Assembly (NCBI RefSeq): GCF_003063505.1
Contig: NZ_NERW01000001.1
Location: 612,501 to 676,500, forward strand
Direction of reading: 5' to 3'
Length of the DNA stretch: 64,000 bases
Source: Limnohabitans sp. T6-20
GTDB lineage: Bacteria; Pseudomonadota; Gammaproteobacteria; Burkholderiales; Burkholderiaceae_C
Each line of letters begins with the position of its first letter. Within the stretch, counting starts at the first letter, position 1. Made by a program: the position numbers and the translations under genes. The notes beneath the pieces were generated by a model that saw only the letters and a list, made by a program, of their open reading frames with translations, made no database searches and was not told the DNA's origin. Below are positions 1 to 9,832 of the stretch, piece after piece.

Positions 1-1077
1 CCAGCGCAAGCCAAAGAGTTCGTGCGCCGCATGAAGGGCGAGCTGCCCAAGAACTTCAACCAAGTGGCGTTTGACGCCGTGGTGGCGGCCCACACCAAGG
101 GCGAAACCGTGGCCAGCCGCAAGGCCAGCCAACTGGCACTCGAAGCCTTCACCGCCGCCCTGCCCGAAATGCTGGGTGGCTCGGCCGACCTGACCGGCTC
201 CAACCTGACCAACACCAAGAGCACCCCCGCCTTCCGCGTGGACCTGGCCGGTGACGTGGTCAAGACAGCAGAAGGCCAGATCGGTCGCCACATCAACTAC
301 GGCGTGCGCGAATTCGGCATGGCCGCCATCATGAACGGCGTGGCCCTGCACGGCGGTTACATCCCTTACGGCGGCACCTTCCTGACCTTCAGCGACTACA
401 GCCGCAATGCGATTCGCATGGCCGCGCTGATGAAGCAGCGCGTCGTGCACGTGTTCACCCACGACTCCATCGGTCTGGGGGAAGACGGCCCGACCCACCA
501 GTCCATCGAGCACGCCGCCAGCCTGCGCCTGATCCCCGGTCTGGACGTGTGGCGTCCGGCTGACACGGCCGAAACCACTGTGGCTTGGGCCGTGGCGTTG
601 CAAAACGCGAACCGCCCATCGGCCTTGCTCCTGAGCCGCCAGAACCTGGCTTACTCACCCAAGAGCGATCTGGGCGACATCAGCCGTGGCGCGTATGTGC
701 TGTCCGAGCCCGAACAAGTCGGCATCAAGAAGACCCATGGCGTGATCATCGCCACCGGCTCTGAAGTGCAACTGGCCCTGGCCGCGCAAAAGCTGCTGGC
801 CGAGCGCAAGATCGGTGTGCGCGTGGTCTCCATGCCCAGCACCAACGTGTTTGACCGCCAGGACACCGAATACAAGCAAAGCGTACTTCCCGCAGGCCTG
901 CCCCGCGTGGCGGTCGAAATGGGCTCCACCGACGGCTGGTGGAAATACGGCTGCGCCGCCGTGGTCGGCATCGACACCTACGGCGAGTCGGCTCCTGCGC
1001 CTGTGCTGTTCAAACACTTCGGCTTCACCGCCGAAAACGTGGCCGACACCGTCCACGCTGCACTGCTCAAGGCCTGA
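1..1077 (+). CDS. tkt: Transketolase, C-terminal part (5' end outside window)
   Basis: Thiamine-diphosphate enzyme of the pentose phosphate/Calvin-type sugar rearrangements. The window opens in frame inside the gene; about 358 codons remain of a protein usually near 660-680 residues, so roughly the first half (the ThDP pyrophosphate-binding domain) is missing. What remains covers the pyrimidine-binding domain (GGSADLTGSN near the start, then the REFGMAAIMNG and FSDYSRNAIRMAAL stretches, and the HDSIGLGEDGPTHQ loop) and the C-terminal domain (ATGSEVQLAL, VSMPSTNVFD, VAVEMGS). It is followed after 135 bp by gap on the same strand, as in many Burkholderiales, suggesting joint expression of central carbon genes. 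The family call is secure from the motifs. Confidence 0.97.
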   Translation, partial: PAQAKEFVRRMKGELPKNFNQVAFDAVVAAHTKGETVASRKASQLALEAFTAALPEMLGGSADLTGSNLTNTKSTPAFRVDLAGDVVKTAEGQIGRHINYGVREFGMAAIMNGVALHGGYIPYGGTFLTFSDYSRNAIRMAALMKQRVVHVFTHDSIGLGEDGPTHQSIEHAASLRLIPGLDVWRPADTAETTVAWAVALQNANRPSALLLSRQNLAYSPKSDLGDISRGAYVLSEPEQVGIKKTHGVIIATGSEVQLALAAQKLLAERKIGVRVVSMPSTNVFDRQDTEYKQSVLPAGLPRVAVEMGSTDGWWKYGCAAVVGIDTYGESAPAPVLFKHFGFTAENVADTVHAALLKA

Positions 1078-1098
1078 CAAGGCACGCTGACCGGCTGA

Positions 1099-1129
1099 CC
1101 TGAATCCGCGCCCGGCGCGCCGATTCAGG
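1099..1129. terminator. Hairpin between tkt and gap
   Basis: CCTGAATC at 1099-1106 pairs with GATTCAGG at 1122-1129, and GC-rich bases lie between them. There is no T-run after the stem, so this may be a partial terminator or an mRNA-stabilising hairpin rather than a strong intrinsic terminator. Confidence 0.45.
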
Positions 1130-1171
1130 TTGCGGGATCAGGCTCACGCAAGGGTCCTGGTTTCAAATCCG

Positions 1172-1192
1172 GTTACGTAACGGTTTCGTAAC
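1172..1192. promoter_or_regulatory. Palindromic motif upstream of gap
   Basis: GTTACGTAAC (1172-1181) is a perfect 10-base palindrome. A further CGTAAC at 1187-1192 pairs with the GTTACG of the first. It lies 21-41 bases before the gap start codon, a position suited to an operator or to a leader structure. The cognate regulator is unknown. Confidence 0.3.
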
Positions 1193-1212
1193 TTTCTCCT
1201 GAGGCATTCACC

Positions 1213-2220
1213 ATGACCATCAAGTTGGGTATCAACGGATTCGGCCGCATCGGCCGCCTGGCCCTGCGCGCCGCCCTCAAACACGGCTACGACGACATCC
1301 AGATCGTCGGCATCAACGACCCCAAGCCCGCCGACTACCTGGCTTACATGCTCAAGTACGACAGCGTGCACGGCCGCTTTGATGGCACGGTGGACTTCAC
1401 CGAAGACACCCTCATCGTCAATGGCAAGAAGATCAAACTCTCGCACGAGCGCGATGCGCACAACCTGCGTTGGGGCGAAATGGGCGTGCACACCGTGCTG
1501 GAATGCACCGGCCACTACCTGACCGAGCCCACCAGCCAGATGCACATCTCCGCAGGTGCCAAAAAAGTCGTGATCTCGGCCCCGTCCAAAGACAGCATCC
1601 CCATGTTCGTCTATGGCGTGAACCACAAAAAGTATGCGGGTGAGGCCATCGTGTCGAATGCGTCATGCACCACCAACTGCCTGGCCCCCGTGGTGAAGGT
1701 GCTCAACGACAAATGGGGCATCAAGCGCGGTTTGATGACCACCGTGCACGCTGCCACTGCCAGCCAGATGACCGTGGACGGTTCGTCCCGCAAAGACTGG
1801 CGCGGTGGCCGTGGCATCTTGGAAAACATCATCCCCAGCAGCACCGGCGCAGCCAAGGCCGTGGGCGTGGTCATCCCCGAGATCAAGGGCAAGATCACCG
1901 GCATGGCTTTCCGCGTGCCCACATCGGACGTGTCGGTCATTGACTTGACCGTCGAGCTGAACAGCGACGCCAGCTACGCCGACATCTGCGCCGAAATGAA
2001 GGCCCAGAGCGAAGGTGCACTCAAGGGCATCTTGGGCTACACCGACGAGAAGGTCGTCTCTACCGACTTCCGTGGCGAGCCCTGCGCCAGCGTGTTCGAT
2101 GCGACTGCCGGCATTGCCCTGGACAAGACCTTCGTCAAGATCGTCGCCTGGTACGACAACGAATGGGGTTACGCCAAGCAGTGCCTGGAAATGGTGCGCG
2201 TGGTGGCCAAGAAGAAGTAA
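1213..2220 (+). CDS. gap: Type I glyceraldehyde-3-phosphate dehydrogenase (copy 1)
   Basis: Converts glyceraldehyde 3-phosphate, phosphate and NAD+ to 1,3-bisphosphoglycerate in glycolysis, or the reverse in gluconeogenesis. It has 335 residues, the normal length. The N-terminal Rossmann motif INGFGRIGR is present, the catalytic cysteine is C152 in SNASCTTN, and the C-terminal NEWGY motif is intact. The start ATG follows a CTCCTGAGG ribosome-binding region. It sits directly after tkt, so it is the likely main or cotranscribed copy. A second, clearly homologous copy lies at 8824-9822; this copy has the usual CTTNCLAP sequence after the active cysteine, the other has CTTNALAP. Confidence 0.97.
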   Translation: MTIKLGINGFGRIGRLALRAALKHGYDDIQIVGINDPKPADYLAYMLKYDSVHGRFDGTVDFTEDTLIVNGKKIKLSHERDAHNLRWGEMGVHTVLECTGHYLTEPTSQMHISAGAKKVVISAPSKDSIPMFVYGVNHKKYAGEAIVSNASCTTNCLAPVVKVLNDKWGIKRGLMTTVHAATASQMTVDGSSRKDWRGGRGILENIIPSSTGAAKAVGVVIPEIKGKITGMAFRVPTSDVSVIDLTVELNSDASYADICAEMKAQSEGALKGILGYTDEKVVSTDFRGEPCASVFDATAGIALDKTFVKIVAWYDNEWGYAKQCLEMVRVVAKKK

Positions 2221-2226
2221 ACGCCG

Positions 2227-3513
2227 TCAAGGCCCCACATACACCGGCGCAAACCCGCCGCCGGGTGTTCTGAAATTGGTGGTTTGGCCTTGGTACAAAC
2301 GGGCAGCCAGTGACTGGACTTGCCCGTTGTACACGTAATTGCGCACATCGAACTTGAGCACTTGACCTGCATCGCCGGTCGAAATGGTGCGCTCACCCGG
2401 GGCCACCAATGCTTGCGCAATGTAGCCGCCCGCTGCAATCTCGGCCCAAACGCGGTGGGTCAATTTGTCGCCGCGATAGGCCGCTTTGCCGCCATAGCCC
2501 GCAAAGGGCTTGAAGAAGTACCGCTTGCGCTGGGCCCAAAACTGCTCGGCGTTGTCGGGGGTCACCACCACGGTTTGTGGAATGCCTTGCAGCAAAACAG
2601 CTTGCGTGTCCGCAGGCACGCCCATGGCCTTGAGCGTATCGGCGTTGGACAGCAGAGCCAGATTGCGCTTGTCGGCCAAAAGCGCGTGCGCCTGCGGATG
2701 CGGCGTCAACACCACCGCATCCTGCAAATAAGCTTCGCGCAAATGGTCGTGCGCGGGGTCGGTCAATGCAAAGTCGGTCAAACGGTTGTAGACCAAATCA
2801 ATGGCGACGCCATCGCACCAAAGCTTGTTGCCCTGCCACACCAGTTGCGCAGGATCGGCAATGACCGCCTGCACGCCGTGGCGCTTGAACAAACTCTGAA
2901 ACAGCAAGAATTCCGGGTACAGGTACTGCTGCCTCGGTGACGCATCGACGATGGCGACGGTTTGCAAAGGACGTGAAGGCTGGCACAGCCGCCATTCGTT
3001 TTGAAACATCGCCACAAAAGCCGCTTCCAGCGCATCCGCCTGCGCGGCGGTCGGCACCCACGCCTCAATCTCGGGACAACACGCACGCTGAGCGCGTGCC
3101 AGCAAGGCATTGAGCAAGGCGCCACCCGCGTTGGTATTGACTTCAATCAGGCCAAAGCTGCCGGGGCCTTGCGCATCGGCATGCACATGGAAGTCATAGC
3201 CCATGAAAACGCTTTTGGCACGCGTCGGGTGCCGCGCAATCGGGTCTGAGCGGTGCAACACTTCTTCGCGGTAAGACGGCAAAGCCACCACCGACTCCAA
3301 AGCCGAAATCAAACGGGCCATGCGTTGCACTTGCGCTTGCGGAATCACCACCGGGCGCGCTGAAAACATCGAAGGCAGCCTGTCACGCACCAAATCAAAC
3401 AGCGCAGGGTTGCCGATATCCGTCGCCATGGTTTGCGCCAAAGCCTGGTCATCCAGACTGATGCAGAAGCATTCACGGTTGAAGTTGTCGGCGTTGATGT
3501 GTTCGGTGTTCAC
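2227..3513 (-). CDS. ATP-grasp-like protein of unknown function
   Basis: A 428-residue soluble protein with no signal peptide or membrane segment, converging on gap with only 6 bp between stop codons. The C-terminal third contains RYFFKPFAGYGGKAAYRG, followed by a stretch of hydrophobic strands and EIAAGGYIAQALVAPGERT, which looks like the nucleotide-binding lysine strand, glycine-rich loop and following strand of the ATP-grasp fold. Together with FGLIEVNTNAGGALLNA near residue 130 (acidic and Asn metal-site style residues placed before the ATP-binding part), this suggests a circularly permuted ATP-grasp ligase, the group that includes glutathionylspermidine-synthetase-like proteins. Start is GTG, preceded by CAGGA at suitable spacing. 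The substrate cannot be inferred; the fold assignment itself is moderate. Confidence 0.6.
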   Translation of the reverse strand: MNTEHINADNFNRECFCISLDDQALAQTMATDIGNPALFDLVRDRLPSMFSARPVVIPQAQVQRMARLISALESVVALPSYREEVLHRSDPIARHPTRAKSVFMGYDFHVHADAQGPGSFGLIEVNTNAGGALLNALLARAQRACCPEIEAWVPTAAQADALEAAFVAMFQNEWRLCQPSRPLQTVAIVDASPRQQYLYPEFLLFQSLFKRHGVQAVIADPAQLVWQGNKLWCDGVAIDLVYNRLTDFALTDPAHDHLREAYLQDAVVLTPHPQAHALLADKRNLALLSNADTLKAMGVPADTQAVLLQGIPQTVVVTPDNAEQFWAQRKRYFFKPFAGYGGKAAYRGDKLTHRVWAEIAAGGYIAQALVAPGERTISTGDAGQVLKFDVRNYVYNGQVQSLAARLYQGQTTNFRTPGGGFAPVYVGP

Positions 3514-3956
3514 GTAAGCAGTCCTGGCAGATGGTCTGACTTGATTGTCTATCCAACTTCACATGCCGCCAAAAACTGCATCACTTTTAAAGCGTGCGCC
3601 ACAGCACCCACGCTGCGAGACGTCATTGAATTTGCTTTGTTGAGCACGCCGGATTTGACACACGTCATCGCTCTGTTCGGCGGCTGAATAGCAGCGAATG
3701 CGTCCGTTAAATTCCGTTACGCTGAACGGCTGTTAACGGCCAATAGCAGTCAGCAGCATGGTCGCCTTGAAAATACGAAAATGATGGATTGATAAGTGAG
3801 TCAATACGTGTTCGTGTCTCTGCATTGCCATCTGCATGTCAAATAATTTGATCTAATGACCGAGACCCTGATATCTCTTGCTTGTGCATGTTGATGCGCC
3901 TTCAATCATTCACAAAAATCATCTTGATGCAGGGATGGATTCAAGGACATACAAAG
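3514..3956. other. Intergenic region between two divergent genes
   Basis: About 440 bp between the ATP-grasp-like gene (minus) and the Crp/Fnr-type gene (plus). It must hold both promoters. It is more AT-rich than the flanking genes. I see no convincing coding frame, tRNA or strong terminator. A loose TTGA-N8-TCAA inverted pair occurs at 3789-3804 but the spacing does not fit an FNR/CRP box. Confidence 0.5.
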
Positions 3957-4640
3957 ATGGCTTCTCAAAATCTCCCAGCAATTGCCCCAGATGAATACGA
4001 CCTTTCACGTGAACTGACTCAACAACTTTTGGCTAAAGCTCGATTGAAACGATTTGCCAGGGGCGAAAGTCTTTTTCACCAAGGCTCAGCGCCCGACGCG
4101 GTCTATTTTGTGAAGTCAGGTGCTGTGCAGCTGAGCAATTCGTCATCAGCTGGCAGAGAGGCAGTTTTGGGTATCGCTGAGGCTGGCATGTGGTTTGGTG
4201 AATTGACTCTGATCATTCAAAAAGAGCGCGTACACGACGCCAAAGCGCTGGTCCCGACGGAATTGATGGTGGTATCTAAAACGCACTTCTTTGATGTGGT
4301 CAAGGACAACAAAGAATTTTTGCGCGAGCTACTGCACTTGGTGTGCCGTCGCTACAAATGGGCCATCGAAAGGATCGAAGCCACCATTCTTCGGCCTGTA
4401 CCGGTTCGTTTGGCTGACCGTTTACTGGCAGAACTTGACATGGCTCAACACACATCCGCAAGCCATCCGATCGAGCTCAATTTGTCACAAGAACAGCTCG
4501 GCCGCATGTTGGGGGCCTCTAGGCAGACAGTCAACCGCTTGCTCAAGCAGTGGGAGTCGGAAAAAATCCTCACCTTGACCTACGGTCGCATCCAATTGCA
4601 CAGTCTGTCGGCATTGCGCCAGATCGTGGCAGAGTCTTGA
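3957..4640 (+). CDS. Crp/Fnr-family transcriptional regulator
   Basis: Of 227 residues. Residues ~15-130 form a cyclic-nucleotide-binding-type beta barrel (RFARGESLFHQGSAPDAVYFV, then GMWFGELTLI), followed by the dimerisation helix and a C-terminal winged helix with LSQEQLGRMLGASRQTVNRLL as recognition helix. The FNR cysteine cluster is absent, so it is not an oxygen-sensing Fnr. The ATG at 3957 is chosen over upstream in-frame ATGs because AAGGA lies 9 bases before it. It converges on the Bug/SDR/monooxygenase operon (4771-8271); a regulatory link to that operon is possible but unproven. Confidence 0.88.
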   Translation: MASQNLPAIAPDEYDLSRELTQQLLAKARLKRFARGESLFHQGSAPDAVYFVKSGAVQLSNSSSAGREAVLGIAEAGMWFGELTLIIQKERVHDAKALVPTELMVVSKTHFFDVVKDNKEFLRELLHLVCRRYKWAIERIEATILRPVPVRLADRLLAELDMAQHTSASHPIELNLSQEQLGRMLGASRQTVNRLLKQWESEKILTLTYGRIQLHSLSALRQIVAES

Positions 4641-4770
4641 GGCGCAAGCACCGGGTTGCGGAAGTACAAAACCAAACCAGGTGCTTTCGCCCTCTCAAAA
4701 CGAGTTTGAGCCATGATCTGCCACTTTTCATACAGCGATGCAGTGGTGAATCGCTGCATGATTGCATTCA

Positions 4771-5757
4771 TCACTGCGTGATACGGATATTGGCAGCTTT
4801 TGTGATGTCTGCGTAAATGGCTGCGTCGGTCTTGATCACCTGTGCAAACTCTTCAGGCGTACCACCACCAGGCGCCACTCCCATGGCTTTCAGGCGTGCC
4901 TGCACGTCAGGCATTTGCAGGACGGCATTCACGTCTTTGCTGATCTTCTGTGCAATGGTGCTGGGCGTGCCGGCTGGCAAAAACAGTCCGTGCCAGCCCA
5001 TGGGCTCAAATGATTTGTAACCCAGCTCCGTGAAAGTGGGGACATTCGACAACTCCGGGGGACGTTGGGTGCCCGCAACAGCCAGAGGCCGCAAGTTTTT
5101 CATGTGCGGCAGTGCCGAAGGAATATCGATGAATGCGCTGGGCAGCTGATTGCCAATCAGGTTGGTGATCATCGGAGCCGAACCCTGGAAAGCTACATGC
5201 GTCAAATCCAGCCCGGTTTGTTGCTTGAACAGTTCGCCATTCAAATGCGCTGCGCTGCCGATGCCGTAACTGCCATAGCTGCCTTGCGCAGTCTGGGAAC
5301 GGGCCAGATCGATGAACTCCTTGAGCGTCTTGGCAGGCGAGCTGGCTGGGACGACGAAGAGGTTGTTGGTCTTCAAGGTCACAGTAACAGGCTGCAGGTC
5401 TTTCAATGGATCGTAGGGCAGCTTCTCCATCATGGATGGCTGCTGAATCAGCACCGTGTTGTGATACAGCAAGGTGTAGCCATCGGCCGCCGTTCTGACC
5501 ACTTGCTGTGTGCCGATGATGCCTGACGCACCGGGTTTGTTGTCCACCACCACGGGCTGGCCCCAAGCCTGTTGCAGCTTGTCTGCGATCATCCGAGCCA
5601 CGGCGTCTGAACCACCGCCAGCGGGGTAAGGCAACACGATTTTGACGGGCTTGTTGGGATAAGTTGATTGCGCGAATGTTGCGCCGGATGCGCAAAATCC
5701 CGCGATAACGAGTGCAAGTGTTGCGAAATGTACAGAGCGGCGAGAAAAGCGAATCAT
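4771..5757 (-). CDS. Bug/TctC-family periplasmic solute receptor (1)
   Basis: 328 residues with an N-terminal signal peptide (basic start, hydrophobic core, GATFAQ cleavage region), followed by the family hallmark YPNKPVKIVLPYPAGGGSDAVARM. Bug proteins bind carboxylates, aromatic acids or amides in the periplasm of Burkholderiales; most are orphans without their own TctAB membrane partners, as here. It is the last gene of a minus-strand operon after a Baeyer-Villiger monooxygenase and a short-chain dehydrogenase (45 bp gap to the latter), which suggests that it binds the substrate or a product of that pathway. AAGGAGA precedes the ATG. The ligand is unknown. Confidence 0.92.
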   Translation of the reverse strand: MIRFSRRSVHFATLALVIAGFCASGATFAQSTYPNKPVKIVLPYPAGGGSDAVARMIADKLQQAWGQPVVVDNKPGASGIIGTQQVVRTAADGYTLLYHNTVLIQQPSMMEKLPYDPLKDLQPVTVTLKTNNLFVVPASSPAKTLKEFIDLARSQTAQGSYGSYGIGSAAHLNGELFKQQTGLDLTHVAFQGSAPMITNLIGNQLPSAFIDIPSALPHMKNLRPLAVAGTQRPPELSNVPTFTELGYKSFEPMGWHGLFLPAGTPSTIAQKISKDVNAVLQMPDVQARLKAMGVAPGGGTPEEFAQVIKTDAAIYADITKAANIRITQ

Positions 5758-5802
5758 GGTTATGTCTCCTTGGTTGAGTATGTTGGAACAGGTCAGGGAA
5801 AT

Positions 5803-6717
5803 TCAGGTTTTGGCTTGCGCCGCCAGCATGCGGTCACGTCGATCTTTCATCGCAGGAAACAGCTCGTACGGGAACTCTGGTGTGACTTGATTCAGAATGT
5901 TGTCCGAGCGAAGCTTGAACAAAGCCAGGCCTTCGGGACTCGGGAAGATGTAAAAACATCCTTGCTCAATGGCCTTGAAAGTAATCTCGGCCACTTCTGT
6001 CGCAGTGATGTTTCCCTGCGCCACGGCTTGCTGCGCGGCCGCTAAGGAAGCCATTTGCGCCTTGGTGGGTGGTTTTTCGTTCAGAAGATGCGCAGGTCTG
6101 TTGCGATCGGAATTGCCAATCGCAGTAGGGACATAGGAAGGACAGAGCACAGCTGCCCTGACTTGAGGGGACACTAGCTGCAAGTCATAGTGCAGGCACT
6201 CCGACAGTGCAACGACCGCATGCTTGGAGACACTGTAGATGCCCATGCCCGGGCCTGCCAGGATGCCCGCCAAAGAGGCGGTATTGACCACGCAGCCCTC
6301 GTAGGCTTTGTCTGAGGCTGCTGCTGCCAGCATTTTGGGTGTGAAGCTGCGCACCCCATTGACCACGCCTTTGAGGTTGATGCCCAGCAGCCAATCCCAG
6401 TCTTTTTCTGTGCTTTCCCAAACCGGGCCAGACGATGTCACCCCTGCGTTGTTGAAGACCACATGGATGGCACCGTAATGGGCTTCTATTTGCTCGACAA
6501 CGGTTTGCATCGCTGCAGCATCCGAGACATCGGCGGTGATGCCCAACGCTACGGCGCCCATCTGGTGCAATTCATCCACAGATTGGGCCAAGGCATCGCC
6601 TTGGATGTCGAGCAAAGCCAATTTCATGCCGCGCTTGGCGGCGGCCATGGCCAGTGCTTTGCCAATGCCCGAGCCACCGCCCGTGATGACGGCCACTTTT
6701 CCGGTGAAGTTTTTCAT
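5803..6717 (-). CDS. Short-chain dehydrogenase/reductase (SDR)
   Basis: Classical NAD(P)-dependent SDR of 304 residues. TGGGSGIG at residues 12-19 binds the cofactor, NNAG at 89-92 is the structural motif, S148 and Y161-SVSK165 are the catalytic Ser/Tyr/Lys. The C-terminal tail is longer than in a minimal 250-residue SDR. It is followed by the Bug receptor and preceded after 24 bp by the monooxygenase, so the three are probably cotranscribed. In such a context the likely role is oxidation of a secondary alcohol to the ketone used by the monooxygenase, but this is inferred from position only. Confidence 0.93.
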   Translation of the reverse strand: MKNFTGKVAVITGGGSGIGKALAMAAAKRGMKLALLDIQGDALAQSVDELHQMGAVALGITADVSDAAAMQTVVEQIEAHYGAIHVVFNNAGVTSSGPVWESTEKDWDWLLGINLKGVVNGVRSFTPKMLAAAASDKAYEGCVVNTASLAGILAGPGMGIYSVSKHAVVALSECLHYDLQLVSPQVRAAVLCPSYVPTAIGNSDRNRPAHLLNEKPPTKAQMASLAAAQQAVAQGNITATEVAEITFKAIEQGCFYIFPSPEGLALFKLRSDNILNQVTPEFPYELFPAMKDRRDRMLAAQAKT

Positions 6718-6741
6718 GGTTGATTTCCAGGGTGTGATTGA

Positions 6742-8271
6742 TCAAGCGTGCTGTGCGTGTTGGGCTGCAGCCGTGTAGACAAAAATCTCATCCGAGAAGT
6801 CCACGTTCGGCAGGACTTCGCTTTCATACAGGTAGTCCTGGCTGTGCTGCCATTCCGGTTTGCTGCCGCGTTTGGGCATGCGGTCAACGCCGCGCAAGAC
6901 ATAACCAGCGTTCATGTCCTGCAGATCGGTCCACGGCAGCAATTGCATGTCGGTGTCTTCTGCACGGATGGCCGGTTGGACACTGGCCAAATTTCGCTCT
7001 TGCATGTGTTGCAACAACTTGCAGACAAATTGGGCAATGAGTTCGGCGCGCAAGGTCCAGCTGTAGCGCCCATAGCCGTAAACCCATGCCATGTTGGGAA
7101 CACCGGTGAACATGATCCCTCGGTAGCTGACCGTCTCTGCAAAGTTGACAGATTGGCCATCCACCGAAAACGGAATTTCTCCCATCACGGACAACTCAAA
7201 ACCCGTGGCGGTGACGACGACATCGCAATCGACGCGCTCACCACTTTTCAGCTGGATGCCCTTGTCATCGAAATGCTCGATATGGTCGGTGACCACCGAA
7301 GCCTGGCCTGAGCTGAAGGCTTTGAACAAGTCACCGTCAGGCACAAAAGCCACCCTTTGCTGAAATGGTCTGTAGGGCGGGGTGAAATGTTTATCGACAT
7401 CAAACCCTTCAGGCAGGCAAGCCTTGACACCTGCGATCAGGTGTTTCTTCATCACATCGGGATGGCTTTTGGCTTTCTCAATGATGTCGGCACGCTCCCG
7501 AACGACTTTGCGGCGCATGATTTCGTGAATCCACGTTTCATCAATGCCCAGGCTGCGCAACTCTTCGGCCAGTGCATCGCTGTTGCGACCCGTTGCAAAG
7601 TAAGTCGGCGTTCTTTGGAGCATGGTGACATGCGCGCATTGCCCGGCCATGGCGGGGATCAGTGTGGCCGCTGTCGCACCAGAGCCAATGACGGTGACGC
7701 GTTTGTCCGTGAGATCCAAGTCCTCAGGCCAGTTTTGCGGGTGAATCACCTGGCCCTTGAAACGGTCCATACCCGGCCATGCGGGCGTATAGCCATGGCT
7801 GTGGCGGTAGTAGCCTTGGCACATCCAGAGAAAATTTGTCTGGATGTTCATCCGTCTCTGACCTCCAGCGCTCTCGACCTCCAAAGACCAAGTGTTCGAT
7901 GCGCTTGACCAATCGGCAGAACGGACGCGGTGCTTGTAACGGATGTGGGGTGCCAGATTGGCGTCCGCGATCACGGAGCCCAAGTAATCCAGAATCTGCT
8001 GCCGGGTCGCAATTGGATTGCCGATCCACGGTTTGAACCCATAACCGAATGTGAAGAGGTCACTGTCTGACCGGGTGCCTGGGTAGTTGTGGATGTGCCA
8101 GGTGCCACCGAATGTTTCCAGTGACTCCAAAATCAGAAATTGCTTCTCGGGAAACGCTTGGCGTAACGCATGAGCACTGCATATGCCTGAAATACCGGCA
8201 CCAACAATAACTACATCGTATTGCTCTGCGTCCTTGTCTGAATTTTTCTTATTTGGGGTGTTTTCAATCAT
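6742..8271 (-). CDS. FAD-dependent Baeyer-Villiger monooxygenase
   Basis: 509 residues. GAGISG at 24-29 binds FAD, with GGTW and YPGTRSDSD as in the class B flavin monooxygenases; GSGAT at about 196-200 is the NADPH Rossmann motif. The Baeyer-Villiger fingerprint FxGxxxHxxxWP is matched exactly by FKGQVIHPQNWP at 171-182, separating it from simple N-oxygenating FMOs. Expected reaction: insertion of one oxygen atom next to a ketone carbonyl to give an ester or lactone, using NADPH and O2. It heads an operon with an SDR and a Bug receptor. No esterase is linked to cleave the ester product. The substrate is unknown. Confidence 0.92.
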   Translation of the reverse strand: MIENTPNKKNSDKDAEQYDVVIVGAGISGICSAHALRQAFPEKQFLILESLETFGGTWHIHNYPGTRSDSDLFTFGYGFKPWIGNPIATRQQILDYLGSVIADANLAPHIRYKHRVRSADWSSASNTWSLEVESAGGQRRMNIQTNFLWMCQGYYRHSHGYTPAWPGMDRFKGQVIHPQNWPEDLDLTDKRVTVIGSGATAATLIPAMAGQCAHVTMLQRTPTYFATGRNSDALAEELRSLGIDETWIHEIMRRKVVRERADIIEKAKSHPDVMKKHLIAGVKACLPEGFDVDKHFTPPYRPFQQRVAFVPDGDLFKAFSSGQASVVTDHIEHFDDKGIQLKSGERVDCDVVVTATGFELSVMGEIPFSVDGQSVNFAETVSYRGIMFTGVPNMAWVYGYGRYSWTLRAELIAQFVCKLLQHMQERNLASVQPAIRAEDTDMQLLPWTDLQDMNAGYVLRGVDRMPKRGSKPEWQHSQDYLYESEVLPNVDFSDEIFVYTAAAQHAQHA

Positions 8272-9822
<1,551 letters not shown>

Positions 9823-9832
9823 GGTGGATGGA

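Noticed and set aside
3789..3804. TTGATAAGTGAGTCAA as an FNR/CRP box
   Set aside because: The half-sites are eight bases apart, not six, and no known match to the FNR or CRP consensus.
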